Shown here piece after piece: positions 31,847-41,678 of a DNA stretch of 64,000 nucleotides (positions are counted from its first letter, which is position 1; every line of letters begins with the position of its first letter). Where the stretch lies: the NCBI GenBank assembly GCA_015056495.1, contig SVGC01000019.1, positions 20,294 through 84,293 on the forward strand, read 5' to 3'. Source of the stretch: Butyrivibrio sp. GTDB lineage: Bacteria; Bacillota; Clostridia; Lachnospirales; Lachnospiraceae. A program made the translations under genes and the position numbers. The notes under the pieces are model-generated. The model was not told where the DNA came from and made no database searches. It saw nothing but the letters and a program-made list of their open reading frames with translations.

Positions 31847-33838
31847 TCAAATCTTGAACTGCTGAACATGGTTTGTAAGTGTATCAGATGTACCTGCCAA
31901 TTCATGTGAGTTGTCTGCTACATCCTGGCTACTCTTTGTGATATTATCAGCCTGTTCTACCATGTTTTCTGAGGTTGCAAGAATCTCATCAGCACTTGCG
32001 GCCTGTTCTTCTGATATTGCTGCTACGTTGGTCGCAACATCATCTACTTTCTGAATGTCAGTTATCATTGCTTCTATCAACTTGTTAGAAGTATTGATAT
32101 TGTCATATATCTTATCAAAGGTCTCAACTGCAACTGCAATTCTCTCACTATTCTGCTGAATGCTGTCAGCACTATTCTGTGCCTGACCAACAGCTTCCTC
32201 AATAAGAGTATGTACTTCATTGATCAGATTTGTAATGTTCTGAGCACTCTCAGCACTGGTCTGTGCCAGCTTGCCTATCTGCGTAGCAACTACTGCAAAT
32301 CCCTTACCTGCTTCGCCAGCTCTGGCAGCTTCAATAGAAGCATTGAGTGAGAGCAGATTGGTCTCTTCTGCAATTTCTCCTATGATGCCAACGATATTGG
32401 TGATCTCTTCTGAAGCATCACCAACCTTGTTGATGGATTCAACCAGTCTATTATTAGCATCCTGAATATCGGCCATAGCACTGCTGAGTTTCTCCATATC
32501 TTCACGTCCACGCTGAGATATGTCTACGGTCTCCTTCATGCTCTCTTCGGCCTGATTACTATTTTCTCTAGTATCTGCTACAACACCTGCAAGTACGGTA
32601 GCATTCTGTGCTATATCATTAACAGCTTCCGCCAGCTGGTCAACAGTCTCATTGAGCTGCTTCATGGCTTCTGACTGTGACATTGATGCATCATACATGC
32701 GCCTTGCCACTTCATCACTATTGTCTGACTGCTCTTTAAGCTTGACTGACTCATCACTTATGCTGGCAAGCATTTTTCTCATGCTGGCAACAAATTCTCC
32801 AACCTTTCTACCCATAACTCCGATTTCGTCATCGCTTTCCGCTTTGACATTGATCGTAAAGTCACCTGAAGACATTGCATTGATGTTTTCTGTAATTGCA
32901 GAAAGTGGAGCGATAACTTTACTAACTATAAATATAATAGATACGATGATAATAACAATCGCAATAACAGCTACGAATATCAAAAGATTAGCCAGCATTG
33001 TTACATCGCTTAATATAGTTGATGTCTTGATATATGAAACCAAGAGCCAATCTGTATTGTCAATTTCCTCATAGGCAACCATATAATCACCTATGGTGTT
33101 TGTACTATAGTCTCTTTCTGCTATTGCTGTTGCTATCCCAGCCAATAGCACGTCACTATTGGATGTCGTTATTTCAGAACCTAATCTGCCAGTATCAATA
33201 TCTGCAAGGATCGTATTATTAGTCCTGTCTATGAGAATAGATCTGGCTTCATCCATTTTTACACCAGAATTGACAATAACAGTAATATCGTTAAGTGCCA
33301 CATCCGCAGCAATGACCTTGATCTCTTCGCCTCCATCATTAAGGATTCCGGAAGCACTGATTACTTTTTCTCCATTACTATTGGTATATGCGGTTCCATA
33401 TCCCATCTCAACTCTGGTAATACCCTGTTTATAGAATGTCTCTTCCGTCACATTACTTGTTGAGTATGATGAGTCTGATGCAGTATAAAGCCTTCCACTT
33501 GCAGTACCAATATACAGACCTTCAGGTGAACTGGAATTATACCCGTAAAAAGAGTCCAAGATAAGCTGCAACTCGTCCTCCGTTGGCTGCTGAGTCTCAA
33601 TTCCATATTTTACAGTTGCAAAAAACTCCATGTTCTCATCCAGCCAAGACTCAATATTGTCTGCCTGATTGGCAATAGATGATTCCAATTCATTAGTTGC
33701 CGACTTAGTAAGACTATTCTTACTAAGGATCAAAGATATAGCACTAAGTGCAACTACTGCTACAACAACTGTTGGAACAATATACAAAAGCAGTTTAGTT
33801 CTAATCTTTCCAGTTCTTTTTACCTTCTGATCACTCAT
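31847..33838 (-). CDS. Methyl-accepting chemotaxis protein with dCache sensor
   Basis: The 663-residue receptor has a first membrane helix at about 15-38, an extracellular sensor of dCache type (about 40-290; [18 protein letters not shown], then [13 protein letters not shown]), a second helix near 290-312, HAMP (about 313-370; [18 protein letters not shown]) and a long cytoplasmic signalling domain. The tip [21 protein letters not shown], cited by its core [15 protein letters not shown], is fully conserved. The start follows AAGGAGGG. It is co-transcribed with a sugar-binding lipoprotein that may deliver the ligand. This implies a motile host. Confidence 0.95.
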   Translation of the reverse strand: MSDQKVKRTGKIRTKLLLYIVPTVVVAVVALSAISLILSKNSLTKSATNELESSIANQADNIESWLDENMEFFATVKYGIETQQPTEDELQLILDSFYGYNSSSPEGLYIGTASGRLYTASDSSYSTSNVTEETFYKQGITRVEMGYGTAYTNSNGEKVISASGILNDGGEEIKVIAADVALNDITVIVNSGVKMDEARSILIDRTNNTILADIDTGRLGSEITTSNSDVLLAGIATAIAERDYSTNTIGDYMVAYEEIDNTDWLLVSYIKTSTILSDVTMLANLLIFVAVIAIVIIIVSIIFIVSKVIAPLSAITENINAMSSGDFTINVKAESDDEIGVMGRKVGEFVASMRKMLASISDESVKLKEQSDNSDEVARRMYDASMSQSEAMKQLNETVDQLAEAVNDIAQNATVLAGVVADTRENSNQAEESMKETVDISQRGREDMEKLSSAMADIQDANNRLVESINKVGDASEEITNIVGIIGEIAEETNLLSLNASIEAARAGEAGKGFAVVATQIGKLAQTSAESAQNITNLINEVHTLIEEAVGQAQNSADSIQQNSERIAVAVETFDKIYDNINTSNKLIEAMITDIQKVDDVATNVAAISEEQAASADEILATSENMVEQADNITKSSQDVADNSHELAGTSDTLTNHVQQFKI

Positions 33839-33867
33839 TCCGAGGAATCCCTCCTTATTAATATGAT

Positions 33868-33915
33868 AAAAGCCAAAACTTGGTAACTACATTATAGTAC
33901 CGAATTTTGGCTTTT
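33868..33915 (-). terminator. Terminator after the solute-binding protein gene
   Basis: AAAAGCCAAAA with TTTTGGCTTTT, plus inner GGTA/TACC pairs, forms an interrupted stem ending in TTTT on the minus strand. A TATAAT inside the loop could serve as the -10 of the chemoreceptor promoter. Confidence 0.65.
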
Positions 33916-33961
33916 GAATAATATTGCGTAAAGTTTTATTTAATTTTTAGTTATGTATCAT

Positions 33962-35497
33962 TTATTTTTTATCTTCTCTGGCATCGACCTGGCTCTGAAT
34001 ATACTCTGTTACTTCCTCAAAACCAGCGTCTTTCAGTGCTTGCCTGAACTCTTTTATTATTTCATCAACTGTACAATCATAATCTCCATAACATATCATT
34101 GGCAGATATTTTCCACATACCACATTTATTTTGTCCAGCTCCTTGCTATATCCAGTCATATCAAAATGCATATCTTCCCATGGATAATCAATGGCCGATT
34201 GCTCATATTGTCTGGTCAAATGTTCATATGCATAGTTGTCTCTGGCTGAATTTAAGAGTGCAAGATCATCACGTCTGCCCCACCAAAAATTTAAGGTAAT
34301 ACTGTCCAGATCATTATTATAGCTATCTGGTCGTCTAAAAATATTGCCGTCCTCCAATATGTACTGCTGCCCCTCTATTCCATAATTGATGAGCCTGCTG
34401 CACTGTGCATCATTTCTAAGTAGCTCATAAGTCTGCAATGCCAGTTCCGGATACTGGGATCTGGCTGAGATAGCCATTGCACCATGGAGGATACTTGTAC
34501 GTACTATATTGCCCCGTTCCTCTCCAAACCAGAAAAACATTGCTCTGGATCCAGGCTGGGCTATATCCATATTGGGCTTTCTATCTTCAATATACATATT
34601 GGTGTGGTGTTCTATACAAGCGGATTCTCCCAGGTAAAAACCTGTTGTGTAATCATTTGATGTTTCTTCAGGATTGCCAAATACTCCCATTCGCTCCCAC
34701 TTACGCATCAGATTAGCAAAACTTGAAAGTTCATTGCCCTCATAATAAGGTGACACAACTGTATCAAGATCATCCTTGTATGCGCCCCATAGACCATAAT
34801 CCGTTATTTCCAATATCGGTACAAAATCAGTCTTGGAAACAATGTATCCCTGTGCCGAGTTAGTGCTACTCCTATCAGCATCCCATGGTATTACATTAGG
34901 ATATGCTTTTACCACGTATTTAAAAAAAGTGGTCATATCCTCCCAGGAATGTATGCCTTCTTCAAACCCGGCTTCGGTAGCCAAGTCCCCTCTATATATG
35001 AATCCATGATTGGTCCACTGTGTATATTGATTTTCAGGAATCAAATAGATATTGCCTTCATACTTACAAGATTCCCATTCATCTGCAGAAACAGATGCAT
35101 AGGTCTCTGGACAGTACTGTTTAAGCATGTCTTCAGTCAGAGGATAAAAATTACCTTCTGTAACATTTTTCCATGCATCAAGCCAGTCTGTAGACGTTCC
35201 GATCAGATCGATCTGCTCATCACTATATTCAAGTACCTGATCATATTTCTCGAGATAATCGGTCCATGAAATATAGTAAACATCCAGTTTAACATTTATT
35301 TTATCTATTAATATCTTATTGAGAGCTTCAATAACTTTTTCTGTCTGACCATTAGTAGGTTTATCACCAACAGTCAGATACACTATTGTTGTTGGCTCGC
35401 TGTCACCTTGTATCTGACCGCTTATAGGCAGACTGCAAGATACTAGATTAACTGCAACGCACATCATGAGGATAAGTGATAGTACTTTTTCCTTCAC
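33962..35497 (-). CDS. Extracellular solute-binding lipoprotein (family 1), orphan
   Basis: The 511-residue protein begins with GTG 35497, which overlaps the tadA stop codon. A lipobox VNLVSC ends the signal. The body is a family 1 sugar-binding protein and is clearly a paralogue of the protein at 45980: both share TVGDKPTNG/TTGGKPTNG, DLIGTSTDWLDAW/DLVGTATDWLDAW and NFWWGR. No permease genes are next to it, so it probably hands its ligand to permeases elsewhere, perhaps the LplB/LplC pair at 47.8-49.7 kb. The coupling to tadA looks accidental. Confidence 0.9.
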   Translation of the reverse strand: MKEKVLSLILMMCVAVNLVSCSLPISGQIQGDSEPTTIVYLTVGDKPTNGQTEKVIEALNKILIDKINVKLDVYYISWTDYLEKYDQVLEYSDEQIDLIGTSTDWLDAWKNVTEGNFYPLTEDMLKQYCPETYASVSADEWESCKYEGNIYLIPENQYTQWTNHGFIYRGDLATEAGFEEGIHSWEDMTTFFKYVVKAYPNVIPWDADRSSTNSAQGYIVSKTDFVPILEITDYGLWGAYKDDLDTVVSPYYEGNELSSFANLMRKWERMGVFGNPEETSNDYTTGFYLGESACIEHHTNMYIEDRKPNMDIAQPGSRAMFFWFGEERGNIVRTSILHGAMAISARSQYPELALQTYELLRNDAQCSRLINYGIEGQQYILEDGNIFRRPDSYNNDLDSITLNFWWGRRDDLALLNSARDNYAYEHLTRQYEQSAIDYPWEDMHFDMTGYSKELDKINVVCGKYLPMICYGDYDCTVDEIIKEFRQALKDAGFEEVTEYIQSQVDAREDKK

Positions 35498-36018
35498 TGA
35501 CCATTACCTTTCTTTTCCTCTCGGCGCTTGGCACGTAGCTCTACAAAAAATTCTTTCAGCATGTTGCTGCAGTCCTGCTCCATGACTCCAGTAACAGTAT
35601 CCACCTGATGATTAAAATCAGGGTTATTTAAGATATTCATTACTGACCCTGCACATCCTGCCTTGGAATTCATTGCACCAATGACAACCTTAGGAATCCT
35701 TGCTTGAACAATTGCTCCTGCACACATCTGACACGGTTCCAGAGTTACATACAACGTACACTCTTCTAATCTCCAATCGCCCAGGACTTTATTGGCTTTC
35801 TTGATAGCCGATATCTCCGCATGGGCAAGTGAAGTATGATCTGTGTTACGTCTATTATAACCCCTTGCAATAATTTTATCACGAAAAACTATTACACACC
35901 CTATCGGTACCTCGTCTAGTGCATAAGCTTTTTTAGCCTGAGCAATGGCCGCTTTCATATATTTCTCATGAAGCTTGTCTTCTTCAGAACTTACTTTTAA
36001 CTGTGGATAAGAATTCAT
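35494..36018 (-). CDS. tadA: tRNA-specific adenosine deaminase
   Basis: ATG 36018 is preceded by TATGGAGAAAAAT; the upstream ATG would place that site inside the gene. The 174-residue enzyme has the zinc deaminase motifs HAEISAI (His and catalytic Glu) and EPCQMCAGAI (two Cys). It converts A34 to inosine in tRNA-Arg, an essential decoding step. Its stop overlaps the GTG start of a solute-binding protein gene, so the two are translationally coupled. Confidence 0.95.
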   Translation of the reverse strand: MNSYPQLKVSSEEDKLHEKYMKAAIAQAKKAYALDEVPIGCVIVFRDKIIARGYNRRNTDHTSLAHAEISAIKKANKVLGDWRLEECTLYVTLEPCQMCAGAIVQARIPKVVIGAMNSKAGCAGSVMNILNNPDFNHQVDTVTGVMEQDCSNMLKEFFVELRAKRREEKKGNGQ

Positions 36019-36179
36019 ATTTTTCTCCATACAAATCATACTGTTTTAGTAGTATTTGGATTTCTTGTATGATATAATACATTTTATCGAAAACTGCTTT
36101 TGCAATTACCGATAAAAAGTATTATAAGAGATTACTATATATATAGCAATCTCAGAGATTAGACAGAGGTTTAGGATTT

Positions 36180-36620
36180 ATGAAGATTTCTACAAAAGGA
36201 AGATACGCTCTTAGAGTAATGATTGATCTTGCAATACACGATACAGGTGAGTATATTGCATTAAAAGATATCTCAGAACGCCAGGGTATCACTATCAAAT
36301 ATCTTGAGCAGATAGTTACTGTTCTTAATAAGGCCGGCTTTCTGAGAAGTATGCGTGGCAATAATGGCGGCCACAGACTTGCCAAGGCTCCTAAAGAATA
36401 CAAGGTTGGCGACATCTTAAGAACTATGGAAGGCGACCTTGCTCCGGTTGAGTGCCTTGCTATATCATCAGGTGGTGATTGTCCAAGAGCTGAAGAGTGT
36501 GCTACACTTGATTTTTGGAAGGGACTTGATGCAGCTATCAACAAATATGTAGATAGTTTCACTCTGCAAGACCTTGTAGATCAGTCTCTGGCTCTTTCTG
36601 GTTATGATTATTCAATTTAA
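36180..36620 (+). CDS. Rrf2-family regulator with Fe-S cysteines
   Basis: The 146-residue protein begins MKISTKGRYALRVMIDLA, the hallmark of Rrf2 proteins, followed by a winged HTH (ISERQGITIKYLEQI, then GNNGGHRLAKAP). Cys92, Cys101 and Cys107 lie where IscR-type members bind an iron-sulfur cluster (C-x8-C-x5-C here), so it may sense Fe-S status or redox state; CymR-like cysteine control is an alternative. No isc, suf or cysteine genes are next to it. A terminator and the SRP RNA gene follow. Confidence 0.92.
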   Translation: MKISTKGRYALRVMIDLAIHDTGEYIALKDISERQGITIKYLEQIVTVLNKAGFLRSMRGNNGGHRLAKAPKEYKVGDILRTMEGDLAPVECLAISSGGDCPRAEECATLDFWKGLDAAINKYVDSFTLQDLVDQSLALSGYDYSI

Positions 36621-36670
36621 AGGTTACAATTCAGAAACATTGACAGTCATTATAAAAAAAAGTATATTAT

Positions 36671-36700
36671 AAGGGCTACGTTTTTTATCGTAGCCCTTTT
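36671..36700 (+). terminator. Terminator of the Rrf2 gene
   Basis: AAGGGCTACG with CGTAGCCCTT and an 8-base T-rich loop, followed by TT. It directly precedes the SRP RNA. Confidence 0.8.
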
Positions 36701-36703
36701 ATT

Positions 36704-36889
36704 GGTCGGTCTTGTAAAGGGTGTATGTAGCAGTCCTGTTTGTATATATTCGGGTCCTGCGCAATGGAAATCTACGAACCGTGTCAGGTCGGGAACGAAG
36801 CAGCACTAAGTAGAACCTTTCATGTGTTGTAGGGGTGCCTGTTTATGTCGGCAGTCAACGTGCATGCATCCTTTACAGGATCGATTTTT
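36704..36889 (+). ncRNA. ffs: Signal recognition particle RNA
   Basis: The conserved domain IV is plain: GTCAGGTCGGGAACGAAGCA, then GCACTAAG, is the Ffh-binding hairpin loop and asymmetric bulge. The 5' end GTCTTGTAAAGGGTG pairs with the 3' end CCTTTACAGGATCG and encloses an Alu-like part, so this is the longer Firmicutes form. It is followed by TTTTT. Ends are estimated from pairing. The RNA with Ffh targets membrane and secreted proteins to the translocon. Confidence 0.92.
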
Positions 36890-36917
36890 AGTTATTATTA
36901 TTCATTCTTATATATCC

Positions 36918-37916
36918 TCATATACCTTTATAATCAAATGCTGGTATAAAGCTCTCAGATGATGTCTCAAGACTCTGCATGAATCCATTTTCAAGACCGC
37001 AATCTATAGCAAAGTCTAATAGTTCATCATATTCATCCTCTGTGATTGTCTCCTTCAAAAAAGACAGTTCACTGCTTAGACTTTTTTCAGATAGCTGCTT
37101 CATTGGAGTATATTGTCCCATGATGCTTAGAAACACATCGTTTCCAAAGGTCTTAATAAGCGACGCGATTACCTTTTTGGAATCCTCTATCTGTCTTGGA
37201 AGTACAAGATGTCTGATAATAACGCCTTTTCTCATGAGGGGGCCAACGTAATCATCCTCCGTCGTCTCTTCAATTATTTCGTTATATTCCTCAGCATTAA
37301 TCAACCTTCCTTCATGTAAAAAATGAGGGGTCCCAACCTGCCTGAGCATCTCTTTAATTGCATCTGTGGCAATCTCAAAATACTTAGGCGCATTGGAAAG
37401 CCCTATAGCAAGGTCATCAGAAAAATACTTGCAGTCAGGCAGATATATATCGATCAGCCCGTCCAGCATCTTCAAGGTCTCAACTGATTCAAAGCTTGAA
37501 GTGTTATATAGTACAGGTATCGATAAACCTTTATTTCTAGCCATTTCCAAACTATTAGCTATCTGAGGCACATAATGAGATGGAGTAACAAGATTGATAT
37601 TATGAGCTCCTTGCTCCTGAAGCTCCAGATAGATGTCAGCCAGCCGCTGGATAGTTATACCTTTAGCAACATTTCCGTGGGAAATTGGCTGATTCTGACA
37701 AAAGATACATCCCATATTGCAACCGCTAAAAAATACTGCGCCGGAGCCCTTAGTACCTGAAATACATGGTTCTTCCCAATAATGCAGTGCTGCCCTTGCA
37801 GCAGTTATAGTCGAAGGGGCATTACAATAGCCTCTCTTGCCGGCAGTTCTGTCAACATGGCAATTCCTTGGGCACAATATGCAATTGGACATTATCTGGT
37901 CAATATCATATATCAT
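36918..37916 (-). CDS. PflA-like radical SAM protein
   Basis: The 332-residue protein has an N-terminal Cys-rich block (CILCPRNCHVDRTAGKRGYC, 12-31) and the radical SAM motif CNMGCIFC near 67-74. It continues with PSHYVPQI and YNTSSFESVETL, typical of the PflA-like family annotated next to pyruvate formate-lyase activases. No glycyl-radical enzyme gene is nearby, so its partner is unknown. The start ATG 37916 follows TAGG. Confidence 0.88.
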   Translation of the reverse strand: MIYDIDQIMSNCILCPRNCHVDRTAGKRGYCNAPSTITAARAALHYWEEPCISGTKGSGAVFFSGCNMGCIFCQNQPISHGNVAKGITIQRLADIYLELQEQGAHNINLVTPSHYVPQIANSLEMARNKGLSIPVLYNTSSFESVETLKMLDGLIDIYLPDCKYFSDDLAIGLSNAPKYFEIATDAIKEMLRQVGTPHFLHEGRLINAEEYNEIIEETTEDDYVGPLMRKGVIIRHLVLPRQIEDSKKVIASLIKTFGNDVFLSIMGQYTPMKQLSEKSLSSELSFLKETITEDEYDELLDFAIDCGLENGFMQSLETSSESFIPAFDYKGI

Positions 37917-37973
37917 AGTTTACCTATACAAGTCTCCATACGCCTGCGAGTCTTATCCAACAAATACAAAACT

Positions 37974-38004
37974 GCCGCACTTATATTTTAGCAGTGCGGC
38001 AGCA
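37974..38004 (-). terminator. Terminator of the CdaR-type regulator gene
   Basis: CTGCCGCAC with GTGCGGCAG around a 13-base loop, followed by TTTT on the minus strand. Confidence 0.75.
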
Positions 38005-38030
38005 TCCTTTAACACAAATGAACTTCACTA

Positions 38031-39125
38031 TCAGAACTCTTTTGAATCCAGATAATTCATATAGCTCTCTACCATAAGTGCGATCTTAAATGTAAGAGCA
38101 TCGTCAAAGGTCCTGATATCAAGGCCTGTACTCTTTTCAAGTTTTTCAATCCTATATACAAGTGTATTTCTATGTACAAACAACTCTCTGGAAGTCTCTG
38201 AAACATTCAGGTTGTTCTCAAAGAATTTGTTGATGGTATTTATTGTTTCCTCATCAAGATCCGAAGGAAGCATGTCTTTTCCACCAAATATCTCTTCAAT
38301 GAACATCTTGCACAGACTGACTGGCAACTGGTAAATAAGACGTCCTATTCCCAGTGTATTGTAGGCTGTGACTCTTTTCTCTGCATAGAATATCTTACCT
38401 ACTTCAAGAGCCATCTTGGCTTCCTTGTAGGACTTACTGAGATCTTTTAATTCGCCAACTATAGTTCCATATGCTACACGGACATTGAGCATAGCCTCTG
38501 TGTTCATCATATCTACAATAGTTGTTGCTATCTGCTCAATATCTTCATAAGTATCATTCTCTGTAAGGGATTTGATGAGGATCACACTAGCCTCATCTAC
38601 AGCAGTTACGTAATCACCATTCTGAACAGTGTACATACCTGCAAGTAGCTCTGACGCAGTATTATCCACGTCCCCATTGGTCTCAATAAGAAGCACTACT
38701 CTTGGTACCACAGCTTCTATTCTGAGCTTTTTGGCTCTGTTATATATATCTATCAGAAGCATATTATCCAGCATCAGATTCTGGAAAAAGTTGTTTCTGT
38801 CATATTTCTCTTTATAGGCAATGATCAGGTTCTGCAATTGAGATACACATATCTTGGCTATCATATGCGCCTCTTCACCCTGACCTCTAGCCGCAAGTAC
38901 ATATAAAGGCTCTCCATCATCAAGTATCTTGAGCAGATGTGTATCACCTATAACCTGACTATCTACCGGAGAATTAGCAAAACTTGTAACGAGAACTTTA
39001 TCCAATGTATAAGAATCCTCTGTTGTAGCTACCACTTCCCCACTAAGATTCATAACACACAGATCTACCTTAGTTATAGCGTTTAGCTCTGATATGCTTG
39101 TTTTAATTACTTGTGATGAGATCAT
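38031..39125 (-). CDS. CdaR/PucR-type transcriptional regulator
   Basis: ATG 39125 is preferred over a GTG four codons earlier that falls inside the AAAGG ribosome site. The 364-residue protein has an N-terminal sensor (about 1-130), a middle GGDEF-like fold (about 150-270; LNVRVAYGTIVGELKDLSKS) and a C-terminal HTH of the PucR/CdaR type (FFENNLNVSETSRELFVHRN, then TLVYRIEKLEKSTG). Such regulators respond to sugars or sugar acids. It lies directly downstream of msmX, separated by a terminator, so control of sugar uptake is possible but unproven. Confidence 0.9.
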   Translation of the reverse strand: MISSQVIKTSISELNAITKVDLCVMNLSGEVVATTEDSYTLDKVLVTSFANSPVDSQVIGDTHLLKILDDGEPLYVLAARGQGEEAHMIAKICVSQLQNLIIAYKEKYDRNNFFQNLMLDNMLLIDIYNRAKKLRIEAVVPRVVLLIETNGDVDNTASELLAGMYTVQNGDYVTAVDEASVILIKSLTENDTYEDIEQIATTIVDMMNTEAMLNVRVAYGTIVGELKDLSKSYKEAKMALEVGKIFYAEKRVTAYNTLGIGRLIYQLPVSLCKMFIEEIFGGKDMLPSDLDEETINTINKFFENNLNVSETSRELFVHRNTLVYRIEKLEKSTGLDIRTFDDALTFKIALMVESYMNYLDSKEF

Positions 39126-39191
39126 AAGATTATTCACCTTTCAATAAATGTTTCTTCTATCGTTATTGTAATTCATTTTTGACAAAAAAGT

Positions 39192-39219
39192 AAAGAGGTG
39201 CAGCGAGCTGCACCCCTTT
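39192..39219 (-). terminator. Terminator of msmX
   Basis: AAAGAGGTGCAGC with GCTGCACCCCTTT (one G-T pair) is followed by ACTTTTTT on the minus strand, 17 bases after the msmX stop. Confidence 0.85.
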
Positions 39220-39235
39220 GGTATTAAAGCATTTA

Positions 39236-40345
39236 TTAGTTTGTAATAACCTTCTCTGTTTCCTTATCGAAGATGTGGATCTTCTCAACATCGAATGCGA
39301 ACTTAACCTTGTCACCAGGTCTAGCTGTTGTACGAGAATCAACTCGTGCTGTAACAGGGAAGCCTGCAAGATCAAAGTACAGATAAACTTCTGCACCAAG
39401 AAGCTCGTATACGTTGATTGTTGATTCGAATACAGCCTTAGATGTGTTAACAACCATTTCTGAATCATCAACATCTTCAGGACGGATACCGAATGTAACT
39501 GTCTTTCCATCATACTTACCATCGATAAGCTTCTTAGCCTTTGCTGGTGGTAACTGGATTTCCTTGTTATCGATCTTAAGGAATGCTTCATCACCCTTAA
39601 TAGCAACTTCAGCATCAAGGAAGTTCATCTGAGGTGATCCCATGAATCCTGCTACGAACAGGTTCTGTGGCTTGTCATACAGATTCTGTGGTGTATCTAC
39701 CTGCTGTACAACACCGTCCTTCATAACTACGATTCTTGTACCAAGAGTCATAGCCTCTGTCTGGTCGTGTGTAACGTAGATGATTGTTGTACCAAGTCTC
39801 TGGTGAAGCTTTGCAATCTCAGTTCTCATCTGAACACGGAGCTTAGCATCCAGGTTTGAAAGAGGCTCATCCATAAGGAATACCTTAGGATTACGAACGA
39901 TAGCACGTCCCATAGCAACACGCTGTCTCTGACCACCTGAAAGAGCCTTTGGCTTTCTGTCAAGGAGCTTCTCAAGATCAAGGATCTTAGCTGCTTCTCT
40001 AACCTGCTTATCAATTTCAGCCTTAGGAACTTTTCTAAGCTTAAGACCGAATGCCATGTTATCATATACTGTCATATGTGGGTACAGAGCGTAGTTCTGG
40101 AATACCATGGCGATATCTCTATCCTTTGGCTCTACGTCGTTAACTACTCTGTCACCGATCTTTAATGTACCTGAAGAAATATCTTCAAGACCAGCGATCA
40201 TACGAAGTGTAGTTGACTTACCACATCCTGATGGTCCTACGAAAATGATGAATTCTTTATCCTGAATCTCAAGGTTGAAGTCTTTAACAGCTTCAAAACC
40301 GTTAGGATAAACTTTTGTAATGTTCTCAAGTGATAAACTTGCCAT
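39236..40345 (-). CDS. msmX: Shared sugar ABC transporter ATPase (MsmX/UgpC type)
   Basis: The 369-residue ATPase has Walker [10 protein letters not shown] (37-45), Q-loop [11 protein letters not shown], signature LSGGQRQR, Walker [13 protein letters not shown] and switch His in [10 protein letters not shown]-terminal TOBE/regulatory domain (about 235-369) follows. MsmX-type ATPases serve several sugar importers that lack their own ATPase. The permease operon at 45.9-49.7 kb has no ATPase, and the same LacI-type operator precedes both. Start follows GAGGAGG. Confidence 0.95.
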   Translation of the reverse strand: MASLSLENITKVYPNGFEAVKDFNLEIQDKEFIIFVGPSGCGKSTTLRMIAGLEDISSGTLKIGDRVVNDVEPKDRDIAMVFQNYALYPHMTVYDNMAFGLKLRKVPKAEIDKQVREAAKILDLEKLLDRKPKALSGGQRQRVAMGRAIVRNPKVFLMDEPLSNLDAKLRVQMRTEIAKLHQRLGTTIIYVTHDQTEAMTLGTRIVVMKDGVVQQVDTPQNLYDKPQNLFVAGFMGSPQMNFLDAEVAIKGDEAFLKIDNKEIQLPPAKAKKLIDGKYDGKTVTFGIRPEDVDDSEMVVNTSKAVFESTINVYELLGAEVYLYFDLAGFPVTARVDSRTTARPGDKVKFAFDVEKIHIFDKETEKVITN

Positions 40346-40570
40346 AACCTTTTGCCTCCTCGCGTTTAATTATTGGCTTATTTCAAAAGTTTCTGTTTTA
40401 AAAGAACGTCCCCCGTTCTTTAATTAGTATAACCAAAAGCCCTATTTTATTCTATGCCACTGTTATACAAATATATTTCTAAATCTTGGGTAAATTGCTT
40501 ATTAAAAAAATATTAATACCATCATATTTGTCATCTTGACGAAAAATTTAAGTTCGTGTGTGCATTTTGA

Positions 40571-40584
40571 CGAAACCAGTTTCA
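40571..40584 (-). promoter_or_regulatory. LacI-type operator upstream of msmX
   Basis: On the minus strand the site reads TGAAACTGGTTTCG, one base different from the perfect operator at 49852. It lies 15 bases after the lacI stop and about 225 bases before msmX, in the only gap between them. The rest of the gap holds a short inverted repeat (AAAGAACG/CGTTCTTT near 40403) and no clear promoter. Confidence 0.65.
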
Positions 40585-40598
40585 AAAAGCTGCTCCTG

Positions 40599-41663
40599 TC
40601 ACAGAGAATGATTCCTCTTGTAATCACTGGAGCCTCTCACTACCAGTCCCTTAGGCTTGATATATGTCATACGAGGTGTATCCTTTTTGTCTATGGCATC
40701 AAGTGCCGTCTGTATGAGCGCACTTCCAAAAATATCATAATCATAGGCAACACTTGTGATACCTGGTTCAATGATCTCAGCTATATCGATATTGTCGTAG
40801 CTGACAACAGATATGTCCTCTGGTATCCTGTATCCATGCTTACGTATACTCTTGATAACACCAACTGCTGTATTATCATTGATGCATATGACTGCATCCG
40901 GAAGAGGCTCAGCTGCAAGTTTTAACTTGGTAAAAAGAGCATCCATAGACTCTATACCTTCTTCAACTGTATATCCACCCCAGTTATCTGAATACATTGT
41001 GCTGTCATTTAATCCATATTTATCAACCAGCTCTTTGAATCTGAAATACTTGATATTAGTGGATTCCACGTCAATTCTTCCACCAACTAGTGCTATCTTT
41101 TTATTGCCATTATTAGCCAGATGCTCCACAAGCATATCCATTGCTGCTGCCGCATCGATCTGCACTTTGTAGCAATTGGTCCCGTCAAGTTTACCATTAA
41201 CTACGAAAGGAATAGTGCCTGCAATGCTGTTTACCTGTTTGACGTAATCGGAATTAGATTCCATGTCATCAACAGCACCACCAAGCTGTATTATGGCATC
41301 TGCACGCCACTCAATGAGCTTGCTGAGCTGTTTTTTCTCCATCTCGATATCACCAAAGGAATTCAGCATCATTACAGTATATGCTTCCTTGTCTGCTGCC
41401 CTCTCACAGGCAACATACATATCCGCATAGAATGTGTTCCTTACATCTGCAACGATTATTCCAATGATCCTGCTCCTTGTATCAGAGAGGCCTCTTGCCA
41501 CCGCACTTGGTGTAAAATTATATTTTTTGATCAGTTCAAGTATTCTTTCCTTTTTCTCGCTTTTAACATTGGCACTATTAGTCAGAACCCTTGAAACAGT
41601 TGCAGGTGATACCCCTGCTTCTTTGGCTATGTTATATATGGTTACTTTTTTATTTTCTTCCAT
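40599..41663 (-). CDS. LacI-family regulator of the galactoside operon
   Basis: The 354-residue protein has the LacI HTH at about 8-30 (IYNIAKEAGVSPATVSRVL), the hinge helix, and a two-domain sugar-binding core (IIGIIVADVRNTFYADM, then PDAVICINDNTAVGVI, EDISVVSYDNIDIAE). It is the last gene of the operon with GH35 and GH2, 15 bases after the GH35 stop. Matching palindromes upstream of lplB and msmX are its probable sites. The inducer is likely a galactoside, by context. Confidence 0.93.
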   Translation of the reverse strand: MEENKKVTIYNIAKEAGVSPATVSRVLTNSANVKSEKKERILELIKKYNFTPSAVARGLSDTRSRIIGIIVADVRNTFYADMYVACERAADKEAYTVMMLNSFGDIEMEKKQLSKLIEWRADAIIQLGGAVDDMESNSDYVKQVNSIAGTIPFVVNGKLDGTNCYKVQIDAAAAMDMLVEHLANNGNKKIALVGGRIDVESTNIKYFRFKELVDKYGLNDSTMYSDNWGGYTVEEGIESMDALFTKLKLAAEPLPDAVICINDNTAVGVIKSIRKHGYRIPEDISVVSYDNIDIAEIIEPGITSVAYDYDIFGSALIQTALDAIDKKDTPRMTYIKPKGLVVRGSSDYKRNHSL

Positions 41664-41678
41664 AGCTATACCGCCATT

